Shown: positions 1 through 15,115, numbered from the stretch's first letter. The stretch is DNA of 64,000 nucleotides from Siphonodentalium dalli (GCA_032622095.1 CP136069.1:200355239-200419238); one strand, 5' to 3'. Program-made: numbers and translations. Notes: a model not told the origin generated them from the letters alone.

Positions 1-727
1 TGACTTATCGTACTAGCTTGATAACACAGAAGGAATCAATTGTTTGGAAAATGTTTACTAAGTCCGTTCCGAAATCATATTTTTGTACCGAAAGTTGGTC
101 CTATAAAAAAATGTTTGGCCACAGCAGCTCATCAGGTACACCTCTGGTCTATAACAGATATAAAGCAATCTGTTATTTCATATATGGTTTCGGGAGTTAA
201 GTGCACGACCTTATGGACAGACCAGTTCTCCCGTACAGACCAAATCCTTGGCCTGTACGCTGAAAGCCAGAAAATTGCCTGCTAATTCCTCCAATATCAA
301 ACTAGTACGAACTGCCAAAGGTATTTTATCACGCGCGATGGTAACAGTGCACTGTAAAAATCGCGACGGTATTTATGTCCGAACATATATTATAGTTATA
401 AACTGTGTTGATAGTGTATAGGTTGTATAACAACAAAATTGCGCAAAGTAAAAACATTGTTTTGTCCGGTAAAAACCCAATTAAAAGCAAAAACGTGGTA
501 TAAATTAACATTAGTTTACCTGTAATCAGAATATAAACACATGTAGTAACCTCCATGTAGTATCCCCGTTCGTCTGTACATGCGAATTATTTAAGAACAC
601 ATATTCTATATTCGCGAAGGAGCCCAAACTGAACAGCCTACCTGGGCCTTATTCCTGCTAGTATGAAGTGCAGACGTTATGAGATACGTCACGATTCACG
701 AGCTCCGGTGTGACGCGTATCCGTCCG

Positions 728-735
728 TGACGTCA
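728..735. promoter_or_regulatory. CRE-like palindrome TGACGTCA in each array unit
   Basis: A perfect TGACGTCA palindrome lies in a locally GC-richer stretch with further TGACG half sites (about 690-735). It recurs at 4044, 7360 and 10676 and in the inverted copy near 11836. TGACGTCA is the classic CREB/ATF binding site, but function here is only inferred from the motif. Confidence 0.4.
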
Positions 736-1718
736 CACATCGGGTGCGTGTAAGGCCATTTAAAGGGATACATATTGAATGTGTGTTGTTCATAATTATA
801 TGTACATGCTTTATCTGCCCGTATGCTTTATCTGCATGCCCGTTGAAAGTATTATAAATTAAATTAGTTTTCACACAAACGACTGTACTGTTGGAATGTG
901 GATATACATATATTTACCAATAAGGGTTATAGCAAATGGACCCAAGTTATAGTCATAATATGTGTATCTGAACTTAGTGTGGGCTTATAATAGCGTTGTT
1001 ATATGAAATTTTATGATCATAATCCAAACATATACGTTATTATCTTTTTTGGGTTATTAGAGTGACATATATATGCTTTATTGGTACCATAATGGCCATG
1101 TTCATCGTGTATTTTGGTAATCCAAATAGATCGTTATGATGCTATCATGATAACAGGATAAAATTGTTTAACATAATAGTAAATTAGGATAAATAGTTGG
1201 TCGAACTAAGAAATAACTAACTAAAATAATCAGTGGTTTATAAATAAATAAACCTGGTTACCCAGAAAATCGTCAAACGTCTAATATTCCGAAAGAACCC
1301 TTGAGAGCAGGACACCATTCCAAAGGGATCGATGTATCATTGTTTTATAGAGCCCATATACAGAATGAGCAGGTGATGCCACAGTGTCCTGGGCCCACAA
1401 ACAAGGTACCCCGCCTTGCTCACCGGAAGCTTATATTATGCTAATGATGAACAGACAGTCTGCCGTAGGAGCAGTTTTAGCCAGTCAAAAATAAAATTAG
1501 TGTAAATAAAATTGTAGAGAATCCTGAATATCATGAATTGATTACACGATGGTATACACTTACAAAGCCCAAAATTTACAACTATAAATTCAACAACAGT
1601 CGTAGTCAGGTTATATTGTTTACATAAACATCGGAGGTGCCCTTGTTGTTAGCGGGAGTTATCGGAATCCACCGAGATCGCATCGGGCGCATACATTCCT
1701 ATATTTTACATATTTCCG

Positions 1719-2980
1719 CGTTATCATATGCGTATTTTACATATTAAATATAGTATACACAAATTATGGCATCCAGGTGAGACATAAAAATCTCTCGCGG
1801 AAAACAGACGCAAACAGGCGGACGGGCGGACTGACTAAACGGCAGACATTGAATGTCGGCCACAAAACGTTATCCTACATTATATATTAAATATATGTAT
1901 TAGCGTCTTTTATGCGTGCAATGAGTTGGACTGTTGGAGTCCGCAATATTTATAACAAATAACGCTATTTAATTATATGCATATATGTGCGTGTTTACCT
2001 GCTTGTATTTTTGATGCCTGAAGTTCCCGTATTTGTAAAACAAGTGCGTTTATCATGTACGCATATACAAACCATAACCATTCATACTTGGGTATGAATG
2101 TTTCACTCCATATACTCATTAAAAGATATCAACATAGACAATTAATTATCGAATAATCCACACACTATCGTGGAAGGTTATTTCGTTTCTTTGACCAAGG
2201 GAGGTCCCGTTGTTTGATTACCTATAAATCCCGTATAAAAATAAATAACTCATAGATGAACCACTCTTTATATATAATGCAGTATAGCTTAACAGTCTGG
2301 GAAACAAAGCTGATACATGTAGTAAGCATTTTTACAAGATAAGACAACATGCGTTATCATATATGTGTATTTTCCATATTTAATATCGGTATACACATAC
2401 TAATGACATCCAGGTGAGACATACAAATCTATCGCGGAAAACAGACACAAACGGACTAAATGGCAGACATTGAATGTCGGCCACAAAACGTTATCCTACA
2501 TTGTATTAAATATATATTAGCGTATTATATGCGTGCATGGAGTTGGACTGTTGGAGTCCGCAATATTTATAACAAATAAAGCTATTTAAATTATATGCAT
2601 GCGTGCGTGTTTACTTGTTTGCATATTTTGGGGCCTGGAGTTCCCGACTTTGTAAAATAAGTGCGTTTAACATGTACGCATATGCAAACCATAATCATTC
2701 ATACTTGGGTATGAATGTTTTCACTTCATATACTTATTAAAAGATACCAACACTGAAAATTTTCAATTATCGAATTATCCACACATTATCGTGGAAGGTT
2801 ATTTCGTTTCCTTGACCAAGGGAGGTCCCGTTGTCTGATTACCGCGGTACCCATAAATCCCGTATAAAATAAATCATAGATAAACCACTCTTTATGTAAT
2901 GCAGTAGCTTTGGCTATACATGTATACAGTAAGTATCTATATATCACACGACAACTAGTATATTGTATATTTGTCATGAT
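1719..2980 (+). repeat. internal ~630-bp duplication inside each 3.3-kb unit
   Basis: Two diverged halves, about 1719-2349 and 2350-2980 in the first copy, share the same order of landmarks. These are a TATCATAT-rich start, a 'CATCCAGGTGAGACATA' block, the small palindrome GACATTGAATGTC, the hairpin GGACTGTTGGAGTCC, and a hairpin built on CATTCATAC/GTATGAATG followed by 'TTGACCAAGGGAGGTCCCGTTG'. The halves differ by many substitutions and indels, whereas the 3.3-kb units hardly differ, so the 630-bp duplication is much older than the tandem amplification. The same pair recurs about 3316 and 6632 bases further on, and inverted at about 12900-14200. Confidence 0.85.
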
Positions 2981-5900
2981 ATATAGGGCTGTTGTCAGTA
3001 CTTAAGTAATTAAATTACAAACCTATACATATGATATGGTAAACGCTCTTTATAAATTATATAGAGTATATAACAGTTATGTATATAGGGTACATCGGCT
3101 GGGATTGTGTTCAAAGTTCCCATGCATACAATTTGTTATCGTGATAGCAGACAAAAACGTGGGCCATCCCACATACAGGTATACAATCAACCATCCATAA
3201 GTTAAATGGTTTGTTGGTTAACGGGCCCTGTTTCTAAAGTGGTGTTGACATGTGGAGCTATGTAAACATGTCATATTTACTGTATTTGAGTGTTTATTTT
3301 TTGAGTGTTTATTTTTTGACTTATCGTACTAGCTTGATAACACAGAAGGAATCAATTGTTTGGAAAATGTTTACTAAGTCCGTTCCGAAATCATATTTTT
3401 GTACCGAAAGTTGGTCCTATAAAAAAATGTTTGGCCACAGCAGCTCATCAGGTACACCTCTGGTCTATAACAGATATAAAGCAATCTGTTATTTCATATA
3501 TGGTTTCGGGAGTTAAGTGCACGACCTTATGGACAGACCAGTTCTCCCGTACAGACCAAATCCTTGGCCTGTACGCTGAAAGCCAGAAAATTGCCTGCTA
3601 ATTCCTCCAATATCAAACTAGTACGAACTGCCAAAGGTATTTTATCACGCGCGATGGTAACAGTGCACAGTAAAAATCGCGACGGTATTTATGTCCGAAC
3701 ATATATTATAGTTATAAACTGTGTTGATAGTGTATAGGTTGTATAACAACAAAATTGCGCAAAGTAAAAACATTGTTTTGTCCGGTAAAAACCCAATTAA
3801 AAGCAAAAACGTGGTATAAATTAACATTAGTTTACCTGTAATCAGAATATAAACACATGTAGTAACCTCCATGTAGTATCCCCGTTCGTCTGTACATGCG
3901 AATTATTTAAGAACACATATTCTATATTCGCGAAGGAGCCCAAACTGAACAGCCTACCTGGGCCTTATTCCTGCTAGTATGAAGTGCAGACGTTATGAGA
4001 TACGTCACGATTCACGAGCTCCGGTGTGACGCGTATCCGTCCGTGACGTCACACATCGGGTGCGTGTAAGGCCATTTAAAGGGATACATATTGAATGTGT
4101 GTTGTTCATAATTATATGTACATGCTTTATCTGCCCGTATGCTTTATCTGCATGCCCGTTGAAAGTATTATAAATTAAATTAGTTTTCACACAAACGACT
4201 GTACTGTTGGAATGTGGATATACATATATTTACCAATAAGGGTTATAGCAAATGGACCCAAGTTATAGTCATAATATGTGTATCTGAACTTAGTGTGGGC
4301 TTATAATAGCGTTGTTATATGAAATTTTATGATCATAATCCAAACATATACGTTATTATCTTTTTTGGGTTATTAGAGTGACATATATATGCTTTATTGG
4401 TACCATAATGGCCATGTTCATCGTGTATTTTGGTAATCCAAATAGATCGTTATGATGCTATCATGATAACAGGATAAAATTGTTTAACATAATAGTAAAT
4501 TAGGATAAATAGTTGGTCGAACTAAGAAATAACTAACTAAAATAATCAGTGGTTTATAAATAAATAAACCTGGTTACCCAGAAAATCGTCAAACGTCTAA
4601 TATTCCGAAAGAACCCTTGAGAGCAGGACACCATTCCAAAGGGATCGATGTATCATTGTTTTATAGAGCCCATATACAGAATGAGCAGGTGATGCCACAG
4701 TGTCCTGGGCCCACAAACAAGGTACCCCGCCTTGCTCACCGGAAGCTTATATTATGCTAATGATGAACAGACAGTCTGCCGTAGGAGCAGTTTTAGCCAG
4801 TCAAAAATAAAATTAGTGTAAATAAAATTGTAGAGAATCCTGAATATCATGAATTGATTACACGATGGTATACACTTACAAAGCCCAAAATTTACAACTA
4901 TAAATTCAACAACAGTCGTAGTCAGGTTATATTGTTTACATAAACATCGGAGGTGCCCTTGTTGTTAGCGGGAGTTATCGGAATCCACCGAGATCGCATC
5001 GGGCGCATACATTCCTATATTTTACATATTTCCGCGTTATCATATGCGTATTTTACATATTAAATATAGTATACACAAATTATGGCATCCAGGTGAGACA
5101 TAAAAATCTCTCGCGGAAAACAGACGCAAACAGGCGGACGGGCGGACTGACTAAACGGCAGACATTGAATGTCGGCCACAAAACGTTATCCTACATTATA
5201 TATTAAATATATGTATTAGCGTCTTTTATGCGTGCAATGAGTTGGACTGTTGGAGTCCGCAATATTTATAACAAATAACGCTATTTAATTATATGCATAT
5301 ATGTGCGTGTTTACCTGCTTGTATTTTTGATGCCTGAAGTTCCCGTATTTGTAAAACAAGTGCGTTTATCATGTACGCATATACAAACCATAACCATTCA
5401 TACTTGGGTATGAATGTTTCACTCCATATACTCATTAAAAGATATCAACATAGACAATTAATTATCGAATAATCCACACACTATCGTGGAAGGTTATTTC
5501 GTTTCTTTGACCAAGGGAGGTCCCGTTGTTTGATTACCTATAAATCCCGTATAAAAATAAATAACTCATAGATGAACCACTCTTTATATATAATGCAGTA
5601 TAGCTTAACAGTCTGGGAAACAAAGCTGATACATGTAGTAAGCATTTTTACAAGATAAGACAACATGCGTTATCATATATGTGTATTTTCCATATTTAAT
5701 ATCGGTATACACATACTAATGACATCCAGGTGAGACATACAAATCTATCGCGGAAAACAGACACAAACGGACTAAATGGCAGACATTGAATGTCGGCCAC
5801 AAAACGTTATCCTACATTGTATTAAATATATATTAGCGTATTATATGCGTGCATGGAGTTGGACTGTTGGAGTCCGCAATATTTATAACAAATAAAGCTA

Positions 5901-8900
5901 TTTAAATTATATGCATGCGTGCGTGTTTACTTGTTTGCATATTTTGGGGCCTGGAGTTCCCGACTTTGTAAAATAAGTGCGTTTAACATGTACGCATATG
6001 CAAACCATAATCATTCATACTTGGGTATGAATGTTTTCACTTCATATACTTATTAAAAGATACCAACACTGAAAATTTTCAATTATCGAATTATCCACAC
6101 ATTATCGTGGAAGGTTATTTCGTTTCCTTGACCAAGGGAGGTCCCGTTGTCTGATTACCGCGGTACCCATAAATCCCGTATAAAATAAATCATAGATAAA
6201 CCACTCTTTATGTAATGCAGTAGCTTTGGCTATACATGTATACAGTAAGTATCTATATATCACACGACAACTAGTATATTGTATATTTGTCATGATATAT
6301 AGGGCTGTTGTCAGTACTTAAGTAATTAAATTACAAACCTATACATATGATATGGTAAACGCTCTTTATAAATTATATAGAGTATATAACAGTTATGTAT
6401 ATAGGGTACATCGGCTGGGATTGTGTTCAAAGTTCCCATGCATACAATTTGTTATCGTGATAGCAGACAAAAACGTGGGCCATCCCACATACAGGTATAC
6501 AATCAACCATCCATAAGTTAAATGGTTTGTTGGTTAACGGGCCCTGTTTCTAAAGTGGTGTTGACATGTGGAGCTATGTAAACATGTCATATTTACTGTA
6601 TTTGAGTGTTTATTTTTTGAGTGTTTATTTTTTGACTTATCGTACTAGCTTGATAACACAGAAGGAATCAATTGTTTGGAAAATGTTTACTAAGTCCGTT
6701 CCGAAATCATATTTTTGTACCGAAAGTTGGTCCTATAAAAAAATGTTTGGCCACAGCAGCTCATCAGGTACACCTCTGGTCTATAACAGATATAAAGCAA
6801 TCTGTTATTTCATATATGGTTTCGGGAGTTAAGTGCACGACCTTATGGACAGACCAGTTCTCCCGTACAGACCAAATCCTTGGCCTGTACGCTGAAAGCC
6901 AGAAAATTGCCTGCTAATTCCTCCAATATCAAACTAGTACGAACTGCCAAAGGTATTTTATCACGCGCGATGGTAACAGTGCACTGTAAAAATCGCGACG
7001 GTATTTATGTCCGAACATATATTATAGTTATAAACTGTGTTGATAGTGTATAGGTTGTATAACAACAAAATTGCGCAAAGTAAAAACATTGTTTTGTCCG
7101 GTAAAAACCCAATTACAAGCAAAAACGTGGTATAAATTAACATTAGTTTACCTGTAATCAGAATATAAACACATGTAGTAACCTCCATGTAGTATCCCCG
7201 TTCGTCTGTACATGCGAATTATTTAAGAACACATATTCTATATTCGCGAAGGAGCCCAAACTGAACAGCCTACCTGGGCCTTATTCCTGCTAGTATGAAG
7301 TGCAGACGTTATGAGATACGTCACGATTCACGAGCTCCGGTGTGATGCGTATCCGTCCGTGACGTCACACATCGGGTGCGTGTAAGGCCATTTAAAGGGA
7401 TACATATTGAATGTGTGTTGTTCATAATTATATGTACATGCTTTATCTGCCCGTATGCTTTATCTGCATGCCCGTTGAAAGTATTATAAATTAAATTAGT
7501 TTTCACACAAACGACTGTACTGTTGGAATGTGGATATACATATATTTACCAATAAGGGTTATAGCAAATGGACCCAAGTTATAGTCATAATATGTGTATC
7601 TGAACTTAGTGTGGGCTTATAATAGCGTTGTTATATGAAATTTTATGATCATAATCCAAACATATACGTTATTATCTTTTTTGGGTTATTAGAGTGACAT
7701 ATATATGCTTTATTGGTACCATAATGGCCATGTTCATCGTGTATTTTGGTAATCCAAATAGATCGTTATGATGCTATCATGATAACAGGATAAAATTGTT
7801 TAACATAATAGTAAATTAGGATAAATAGTTGGTCGAACTAAGAAATAACTAACTAAAATAATCAGTGGTTTATAAATAAATAAACCTGGTTACCCAGAAA
7901 ATCGTCAAACGTCTAATATTCCGAAAGAACCCTTGAGAGCAGGACACCATTCCAAAGGGATCGATGTATCATTGTTTTATAGAGCCCATATACAGAATGA
8001 GCAGGTGATGCCACAGTGTCCTGGGCCCACAAACAAGGTACCCCGCCTTGCTCACCGGAAGCTTATATTATGCTAATGATGAACAGACAGTCTGCCGTAG
8101 GAGCAGTTTTAGCCAGTCAAAAATAAAATTAGTGTAAATAAAATTGTAGAGAATCCTGAATATCATGAATTGATTACACGATGGTATACACTTACAAAGC
8201 CCAAAATTTACAACTATAAATTCAACAACAGTCGTAGTCAGGTTATATTGTTTACATAAACATCGGAGGTGCCCTTGTTGTTAGCGGGAGTTATCGGAAT
8301 CCACCGAGATCGCATCGGGCGCATACATTCCTATATTTTACATATTTCCGCGTTATCATATGCGTATTTTACATATTAAATATAGTATACACAAATTATG
8401 GCATCCAGGTGAGACATAAAAATCTCTCGCGGAAAACAGACGCAAACAGGCGGACGGGCGGACTGACTAAACGGCAGACATTGAATGTCGGCCACAAAAC
8501 GTTATCCTACATTATATATTAAATATATGTATTAGCGTCTTTTATGCGTGCAATGAGTTGGACTGTTGGAGTCCGCAATATTTATAACAAATAACGCTAT
8601 TTAATTATATGCATATATGTGCGTGTTTACCTGCTTGTATTTTTGATGCCGGAAGTTCCCGTATTTGTAAAACAAGTGCGTTTATCATGTACGCATATAC
8701 AAACCATAACCATTCATACTTGGGTATGAATGTTTCACTCCATATACTCATTAAAAGATATCAACATAGACAATTAATTATCGAATAATCCACACACTAT
8801 CGTGGAAGGTTATTTCGTTTCTTTGACCAAGGGAGGTCCCGTTGTTTGATTACCTATAAATCCCGTATAAAAATAAATAACTCATAGATGAACCACTCTT

Positions 8901-11635
8901 TATATATAATGCAGTATAGCTTAACAGTCTGGGAAACAAAGCTGATACATGTAGTAAGCATTTTTACAAGATAAGACAACATGCGTTATCATATATGTGT
9001 ATTTTCCATATTTAATATCGGTATACACATACTAATGACATCCAGGTGAGACATACAAATCTATCGCGGAAAACAGACACAAACGGACTAAATGGCAGAC
9101 ATTGAATGTCGGCCACAAAACGTTATCCTACATTGTATTAAATATATATTAGCGTATTATATGCGTGCATGGAGTTGGACTGTTGGAGTCCGCAATATTT
9201 ATAACAAATAAAGCTATTTAAATTATATGCATGCGTGCGTGTTTACTTGTTTGCATATTTTGGGGCCTGGAGTTCCCGACTTTGTAAAATAAGTGCGTTT
9301 AACATGTACGCATATGCAAACCATAATCATTCATACTTGGGTATGAATGTTTTCACTTCATATACTTATTAAAAGATACCAACACTGAAATTTTTCAATT
9401 ATCGAATTATCCACACATTATCGTGGAAGGTTATTTCGTTTCCTTGACCAAGGGAGGTCCCGTTGTCTGATTACCGCGGTACCCATAAATCCCGTATAAA
9501 ATAAATCATAGATAAACCACTCTTTATGTAATGCAGTAGCTTTGGCTATACATGTATACAGTAAGTATCTATATATCACACGACAACTAGTATATTGTAT
9601 ATTTGTCATGATATATAAGGCTGTTGTCAGTACTTAAGTAATTAAATTACAAACCTATACATATGATATGGTAAACGCTCTTTATAAATTATATAGAGTA
9701 TATAACAGTTATGTATATAGGGTACATCGGCTGGGATTGTGTTCAAAGTTCCCATGCATACAATTTGTTATCGTGATAGCAGACAAAAACGTGGGCCATC
9801 CCACATACAGGTATACAATCAACCATCCATAAGTTAAATGGTTTGTTGGTTAACGGGCCCTGTTTCTAAAGTGGTGTTGACATGTGGAGCTATGTAAACA
9901 TGTCATATTTACTGTATTTGAGTGTTTATTTTTTGAGTGTTTATTTTTTGACTTATCGTACTAGCTTGATAACACAGAAGGAATCAATTGTTTGGAAAAT
10001 GTTTACTAAGTCCGTTCCGAAATCATATTTTTGTACCGAAAGTTGGTCCTATAAAAAAATGTTTGGCCACAGCAGCTCATCAGGTACACCTCTGGTCTAT
10101 AACAGATATAAAGCAATCTGTTATTTCATATATGGTTTCGGGAGTTAAGTGCACGACCTTATGGACAGACCAGTTCTCCCGTACAGACCAAATCCTTGGC
10201 CTGTACGCTGAAAGCCAGAAAATTGCCTGCTAATTCCTCCAATATCAAACTAGTACGAACTGCCAAAGGTATTTTATCACGCGCGATGGTAACAGTGCAC
10301 TGTAAAAATCGCGACGGTATTTATGTCCGAACATATATTATAGTTATAAACTGTGTTGATAGTGTATAGGTTGTATAACAACAAAATTGCGCAAAGTAAA
10401 AACATTGTTTTGTCCGGTAAAAACCCAATTAAAAGCAAAAACGTGGTATAAATTAACATTAGTTTACCTGTAATCAGAATATAAACACATGTAGTAACCT
10501 CCATGTAGTATCCCCGTTCGTCTGTACATGCGAATTATTTAAGAACACATATCCTATATTCGCGAAGGAGCCCAAACTGAACAGCCTACCTGGGCCTTAT
10601 TCCTGCTAGTATGAAGTGCAGACGTTATGAGATACGTCACGATTCACGAGCTCCGGTGTGACGCGTATCCGTCCGTGACGTCACACATCGGGTGCGTGTA
10701 AGGCCATTTAAAGGGATACATATTGAATGTGTGTTGTTCATAATTATATGTATATGCTTTATCTGCCCGTATGCTTTATCTGCATGCCCGTTGAAAGTAT
10801 TATAAATTAAATTAGTTTTCACACAAACGACTGTACTGTTGGAATGTGGATATACATATATTTACCAATAAGGGTTATAGCAAATGGACCCAAGTTATAG
10901 TCATAATATGTGTATCTGAACTTAGTGTGGGCTTATAATAGCGTTGTTATATGAAATTTTATGATCATAATCCAAACATATACGTTATTATCTTTTTTGG
11001 GTTATTAGAGTGACATATATATGCTTTATTGGTACCATAATGGCCATGTTCATCGTGTATTTTGGTAATCCAAATAGATCGTTATGATGCTATCATGATA
11101 ACAGGATAAAATTGTTTAACATAATAGTAAATTAGGATAAATAGTTGGTCGAACTAAGAAATAACTAACTAAAATAATCAGTGGTTTATAAATAAATAAA
11201 CCTGGTTACCCAGAAAATCGTCAAACGTCTAATATTCCGAAAGAACCCTTGAGAGCAGGACACCATTCCAAAGGGATCGATGTATCATTGTTTTATAGAG
11301 CCCATATACAGAATGAGCAGGTGATGCCACAGTGTCCTGGGCCCACAAACAAGGTACACCGCCTTGCTCACCGGAAGCTTATATTATGCTAATGATGAAC
11401 AGACAGTCTGCCGTAGGAGCAGTTTTAGCCAGTCAAAAATAAAATTAGTGTAAATAAAATTGTAGAGAATCCTGAAATCATGAATTGATTACACGATGGT
11501 ATACACTTCCAAAGCCCAAAATTTACAACTATAAATTCAACAACAGTCGTAGTCAGGTTATATTGTTTACATAAACATCGGAGGTGCCCTTGTTGTTAGC
11601 GGGAGTTATCGGAATCCACCGAGATCGCATCCATT

Positions 11636-14560
11636 TGGTATAACCCTTATTGGTAAATATATGTATATCCACATTCTAACAGTACAGTTGTTTGTGTGAA
11701 AACTAATTTAATTTATAATACTTTCAACGGGCATGCAGATAAAGCATACGGGCAGATAAAGCATGTACATATAATTATGAACAACACACATTCAATATGT
11801 ATCCCTTTAAATGGCCTTACACGCACCCGATGTGTGACGTCACGGACGGATACGCGTCACACCGGAGCTCGTGAATCGTGACGTATCTCATAACGTCTGC
11901 ACTTCATACCAGCAGGAATACTTAAGGCCCAGGTAGGCTGTTCATTTTGGGCTCCTTCGCGAATAGAGGATATGTGTTCTTAAATAATTCTCATGTACTG
12001 ACGAACGGGGATACTACATGGAGGTTACTACATATGTTTATTTTCTGATTACAGGTGAACTAATGTTAATTTATACCACGTTTTTGCTTGTAATTGGGTT
12101 TTTACCGGACAAAACAATGTTTTTACTTTGCGCAATTTTGTTGTTATACAACCTATACACTATCAACACAGTTTATAACTATAAATTATAATATATGTTC
12201 GGACATAAATACCGTCGCGATTTTTACAGTGCACTGTTACCATCGCGCGTGATAAAATACCTTTGGCAGTTCGTACTAGTTTGATATTGGAGGAATCAGC
12301 AGGCAATTTTCTGGCTTTCAGCGTACAGGCCAAGGATTTGGTCTGTACGGGAGAACTGGTCTGTCAATAGGGTCGTGCACTTAACTCCCGAAACCATATA
12401 TGAAATAACAGATTGCTTTATATCTGTTATAGACCAGAGGTGTACCTGATGAGCTGCTGTGGCCAAACATTTTTTTATAGGACCAACTTTCGGTACAAAA
12501 ATATGATTTCGGAACGGACTTAGTAAACATTTTCCAAACAATTGATTCCTTCTGTGTTATCAAGCTAGTACGATAAGTCAAAAAATAAACACTCAAAAAA
12601 TAAACACTCCAATACAGTAAATATGACATGTTTACATAGCTCCACATGTCAACACCACTTTAGAAACAGGGCCCGTTAACCAACAAACCATTTAACTTAT
12701 GGATGGTTGATTGTATACCTGTATGTGGGATGGCCCACGTTTTTGTCTGCTATCACGATAACAAATTGTATGCATGGGAACTTTGAACACAATCCCAGCC
12801 GATGTACCCTATATACATAACTGTTATATAGTCTATATAAAGAGCGTTTACCATATCATATGTATAGGTTTGTAATTTAATTACTTACTGACAACAGCCC
12901 TATATATCATGACAAATATAAAATAGACTAGTTGTCGTGTGATATATAGATACTTACTACATGTATAGCCAAAGCTACTGCATTGCATAAAGAGTGGTTT
13001 ATCTATGATTTATTTTATACGGGATTTATGGGTACCGCGGTAATCAGACAACGGGACCTCCCTTGGTCAAGGAAACGAAATAACCTTCCACGATAATGTG
13101 TGGATAATTCGATAATTGAAAATTTTCAGTGTTGGTATCTTTTAATAAGTATATGAAGTGAAAACATTCATACCCAAGTATGAATGATTATGGTTTGCAT
13201 ATGCGTACATGTTAAACGCACTTATTTTACAAAGTCGGGAACTCCAGGCCCCAAAATATGCAAACAAGTAAACACGCACGCATGCATATAATTTAAATAG
13301 CTTTATTTGTTATAAATATTGCGGACTCCAACAGTCCAACTCCATGCACGCATATAATACGCTAATATATATTTAATACAATGTAGGATAACGTTTTGTG
13401 GCCGACATTCAATGTCTGCCATTTAGTCAGTCCGCCCGTCCGTCCGTTTGTGTCTGTTTTCCGCGATAGATTTGTATGTCTCACCTGGATGTCATTAGTA
13501 TGTGTATACCGATATTTAATATGGAAAATACACATATATGATAACGCATGTTGTCTTATCTTGTAAAAATGCTTACTACATGTATCAGCTTTGTTTCCCA
13601 GACTGTTAAGCTATACTGCATTATATATAAAGAGTGGTTCATCTATGAGTTATTTATTTTTATACGGGATTTATAGGTAATCAAACAACGGGACCTCCCT
13701 TGGTCAAAGAAACGAAATAACCTTCCACGATAGTGTGTGGATTATTCGATAATTAATTGTCTATGTTGATATCTTTTAATGAGTATATGGAGTGAAACAT
13801 TCATACCCAAGTATGAATGGTTATGGTTTGTATATGCGTACATGATAAACGCACTTGTTTTACAAATACGGGAACTTCAGGCATAAAAAATACAAGCAGG
13901 TAAACACGCACATATATGCATATAATTAAATAGCGTTAATTGTTATAAATATTGCGGACTCCAACAGTCCAACTCATTGCACGCATAAAAGACGCTAATA
14001 CATATATTTAATATATAATGTAGGATAACGTTTTGTGGCCGACATTCAATGTCTGCCGTTTAGTCAGTCCGCCCGTCCGCCTGTTTGCGTCTGTTTTCCG
14101 CGAGAGATTTTTATGTCTCACCTGGATGCCATAATTTGTGTATACTATATTTAATATGTAAAATACGCATATGATAACGCGGAAATATGTAAAATATAGG
14201 AATGTATGCGCCCGATGCGATCTCGGTGGATTCCGATAACTCCCGCTAACAACAAGGGCACCTCCGATGTTTATGTAAACAATATAACCTGACTACGACT
14301 GTTGTTGAATTTATAGTTGTAAATTTTGGGCTTTGTAAGTGTATACCATCGTGTAATCAATTCATGATATTCAGGATTCTCTACAATTTTATTTACACTA
14401 ATTTTATTTTTGACTGGCTAAAACTGCTCCTACGGCAGACTGTCTGTTCATCATTAGCATAATATAAGCTTCCGGTGAGCAAGGCGGGGTACCTTGTTTG
14501 TGGGCCCAGGACACTGTGGCATCACCTGCTCATTCTGTATATGGGCTCTATAAAACATTG
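11636..14560 (-). repeat. inverted copy of the 3.3-kb unit
   Basis: From 11636 the sequence is the reverse complement of the array. The first bases match the complement of about 10887, and the match runs back through a unit boundary to the element position seen at about 11300 in direct orientation, ending near 14560. It is about 2.9 kb and visibly more diverged than the direct copies are from each other. It retains about 16 bp (near 13433-13448) that all direct copies lack at the corresponding place (about 2452). A large inverted repeat therefore straddles a spacer of roughly 750 bp around 10887-11636. Confidence 0.93.
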
Positions 14561-14561
14561 T

Positions 14562-14656
14562 TGTCATATGATCGGTCACACACTGCTGTCATGCGGTCAT
14601 ATACTGCTGTCATTCGGTCTCACACTGCTGTCATGCGGTCATATACTGCTGTCACG
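14562..14656 (+). repeat. 21/42-bp short tandem repeat
   Basis: Four or so units built on 'CACACTGCTGTCAT' and 'CATATACTGCTGTCAT' alternate, so the effective period is about 42 bp. It begins exactly where similarity to the inverted 3.3-kb unit stops, so it marks the edge of the array. Two short overlapping reading frames run through it only because of the repeat. Confidence 0.8.
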
Positions 14657-15115
14657 CTCGAATCCCCGAATATCCAACTGAACAGAATACGCGTTTTCTC
14701 ATAAAGGTACTAGTTCAATAAATATGTTTTTTTGCTTCGTATAACGTCCCTATTGTGTCAATGTATGTGCGTTTAGTTAGTCGCTCGGAGTTAGACAATC
14801 GTTAGACACATTCAAATAAAAATCCAGTTTCGGGTTTTCGTCTTCAAAACGAATTTCACCGACCACACACTGTTACTCTTTTCAAAATTTTAACTATATT
14901 TGTGTATTATGCTGATTTAAAGGAGACATACATGTACAATGGTGTTCTCTTGTGGCTAACAATGAATTTAATTTGTCGCCGATTTCATTAGGAAACATCC
15001 CACAAACACTATATTTTAGCGGTGCGCCTATCTGCATATTTGAGCGAAAACGTCATGCCTTATCTCCCCATATTTTATGACGTCATATATTGACGTGAAA
15101 ACTTCGGTTTAATTA
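14657..15115. other. no recognisable feature
   Basis: AT-rich DNA between the short tandem repeat and the foldback element. I see no coding ORF or repeat structure here. Confidence 0.5.

Larger units (their letters stand above)
1..11635 (+). repeat. 3316-bp tandem array, 3.5 direct copies
   Basis: Base 1 corresponds to 3317, 6633 and 9949, giving copies 1-3316, 3317-6632, 6633-9948 and a partial copy 9949-11635. By eye I find only about a dozen single-base differences across all copies (for example 3664, 7116, 8651, 9390, 10753, 11356, 11508), so the copies are young or kept homogeneous. The longest ORFs are below 90 codons, repeat identically in each copy and resemble nothing I know, so the unit appears non-coding. 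Each unit contains an internal diverged duplication of about 630 bp, a TGACGTCA palindrome and several small hairpins. The array continues left of the window. It could be a long-unit satellite or an amplified mobile element; I see no terminal motif that decides. Confidence 0.95.

Noticed and set aside
1-12647. Recurring ORFs of 60-88 codons in the 3.3-kb units
   Set aside because: They repeat only because the DNA repeats, overlap on both strands and resemble no family.
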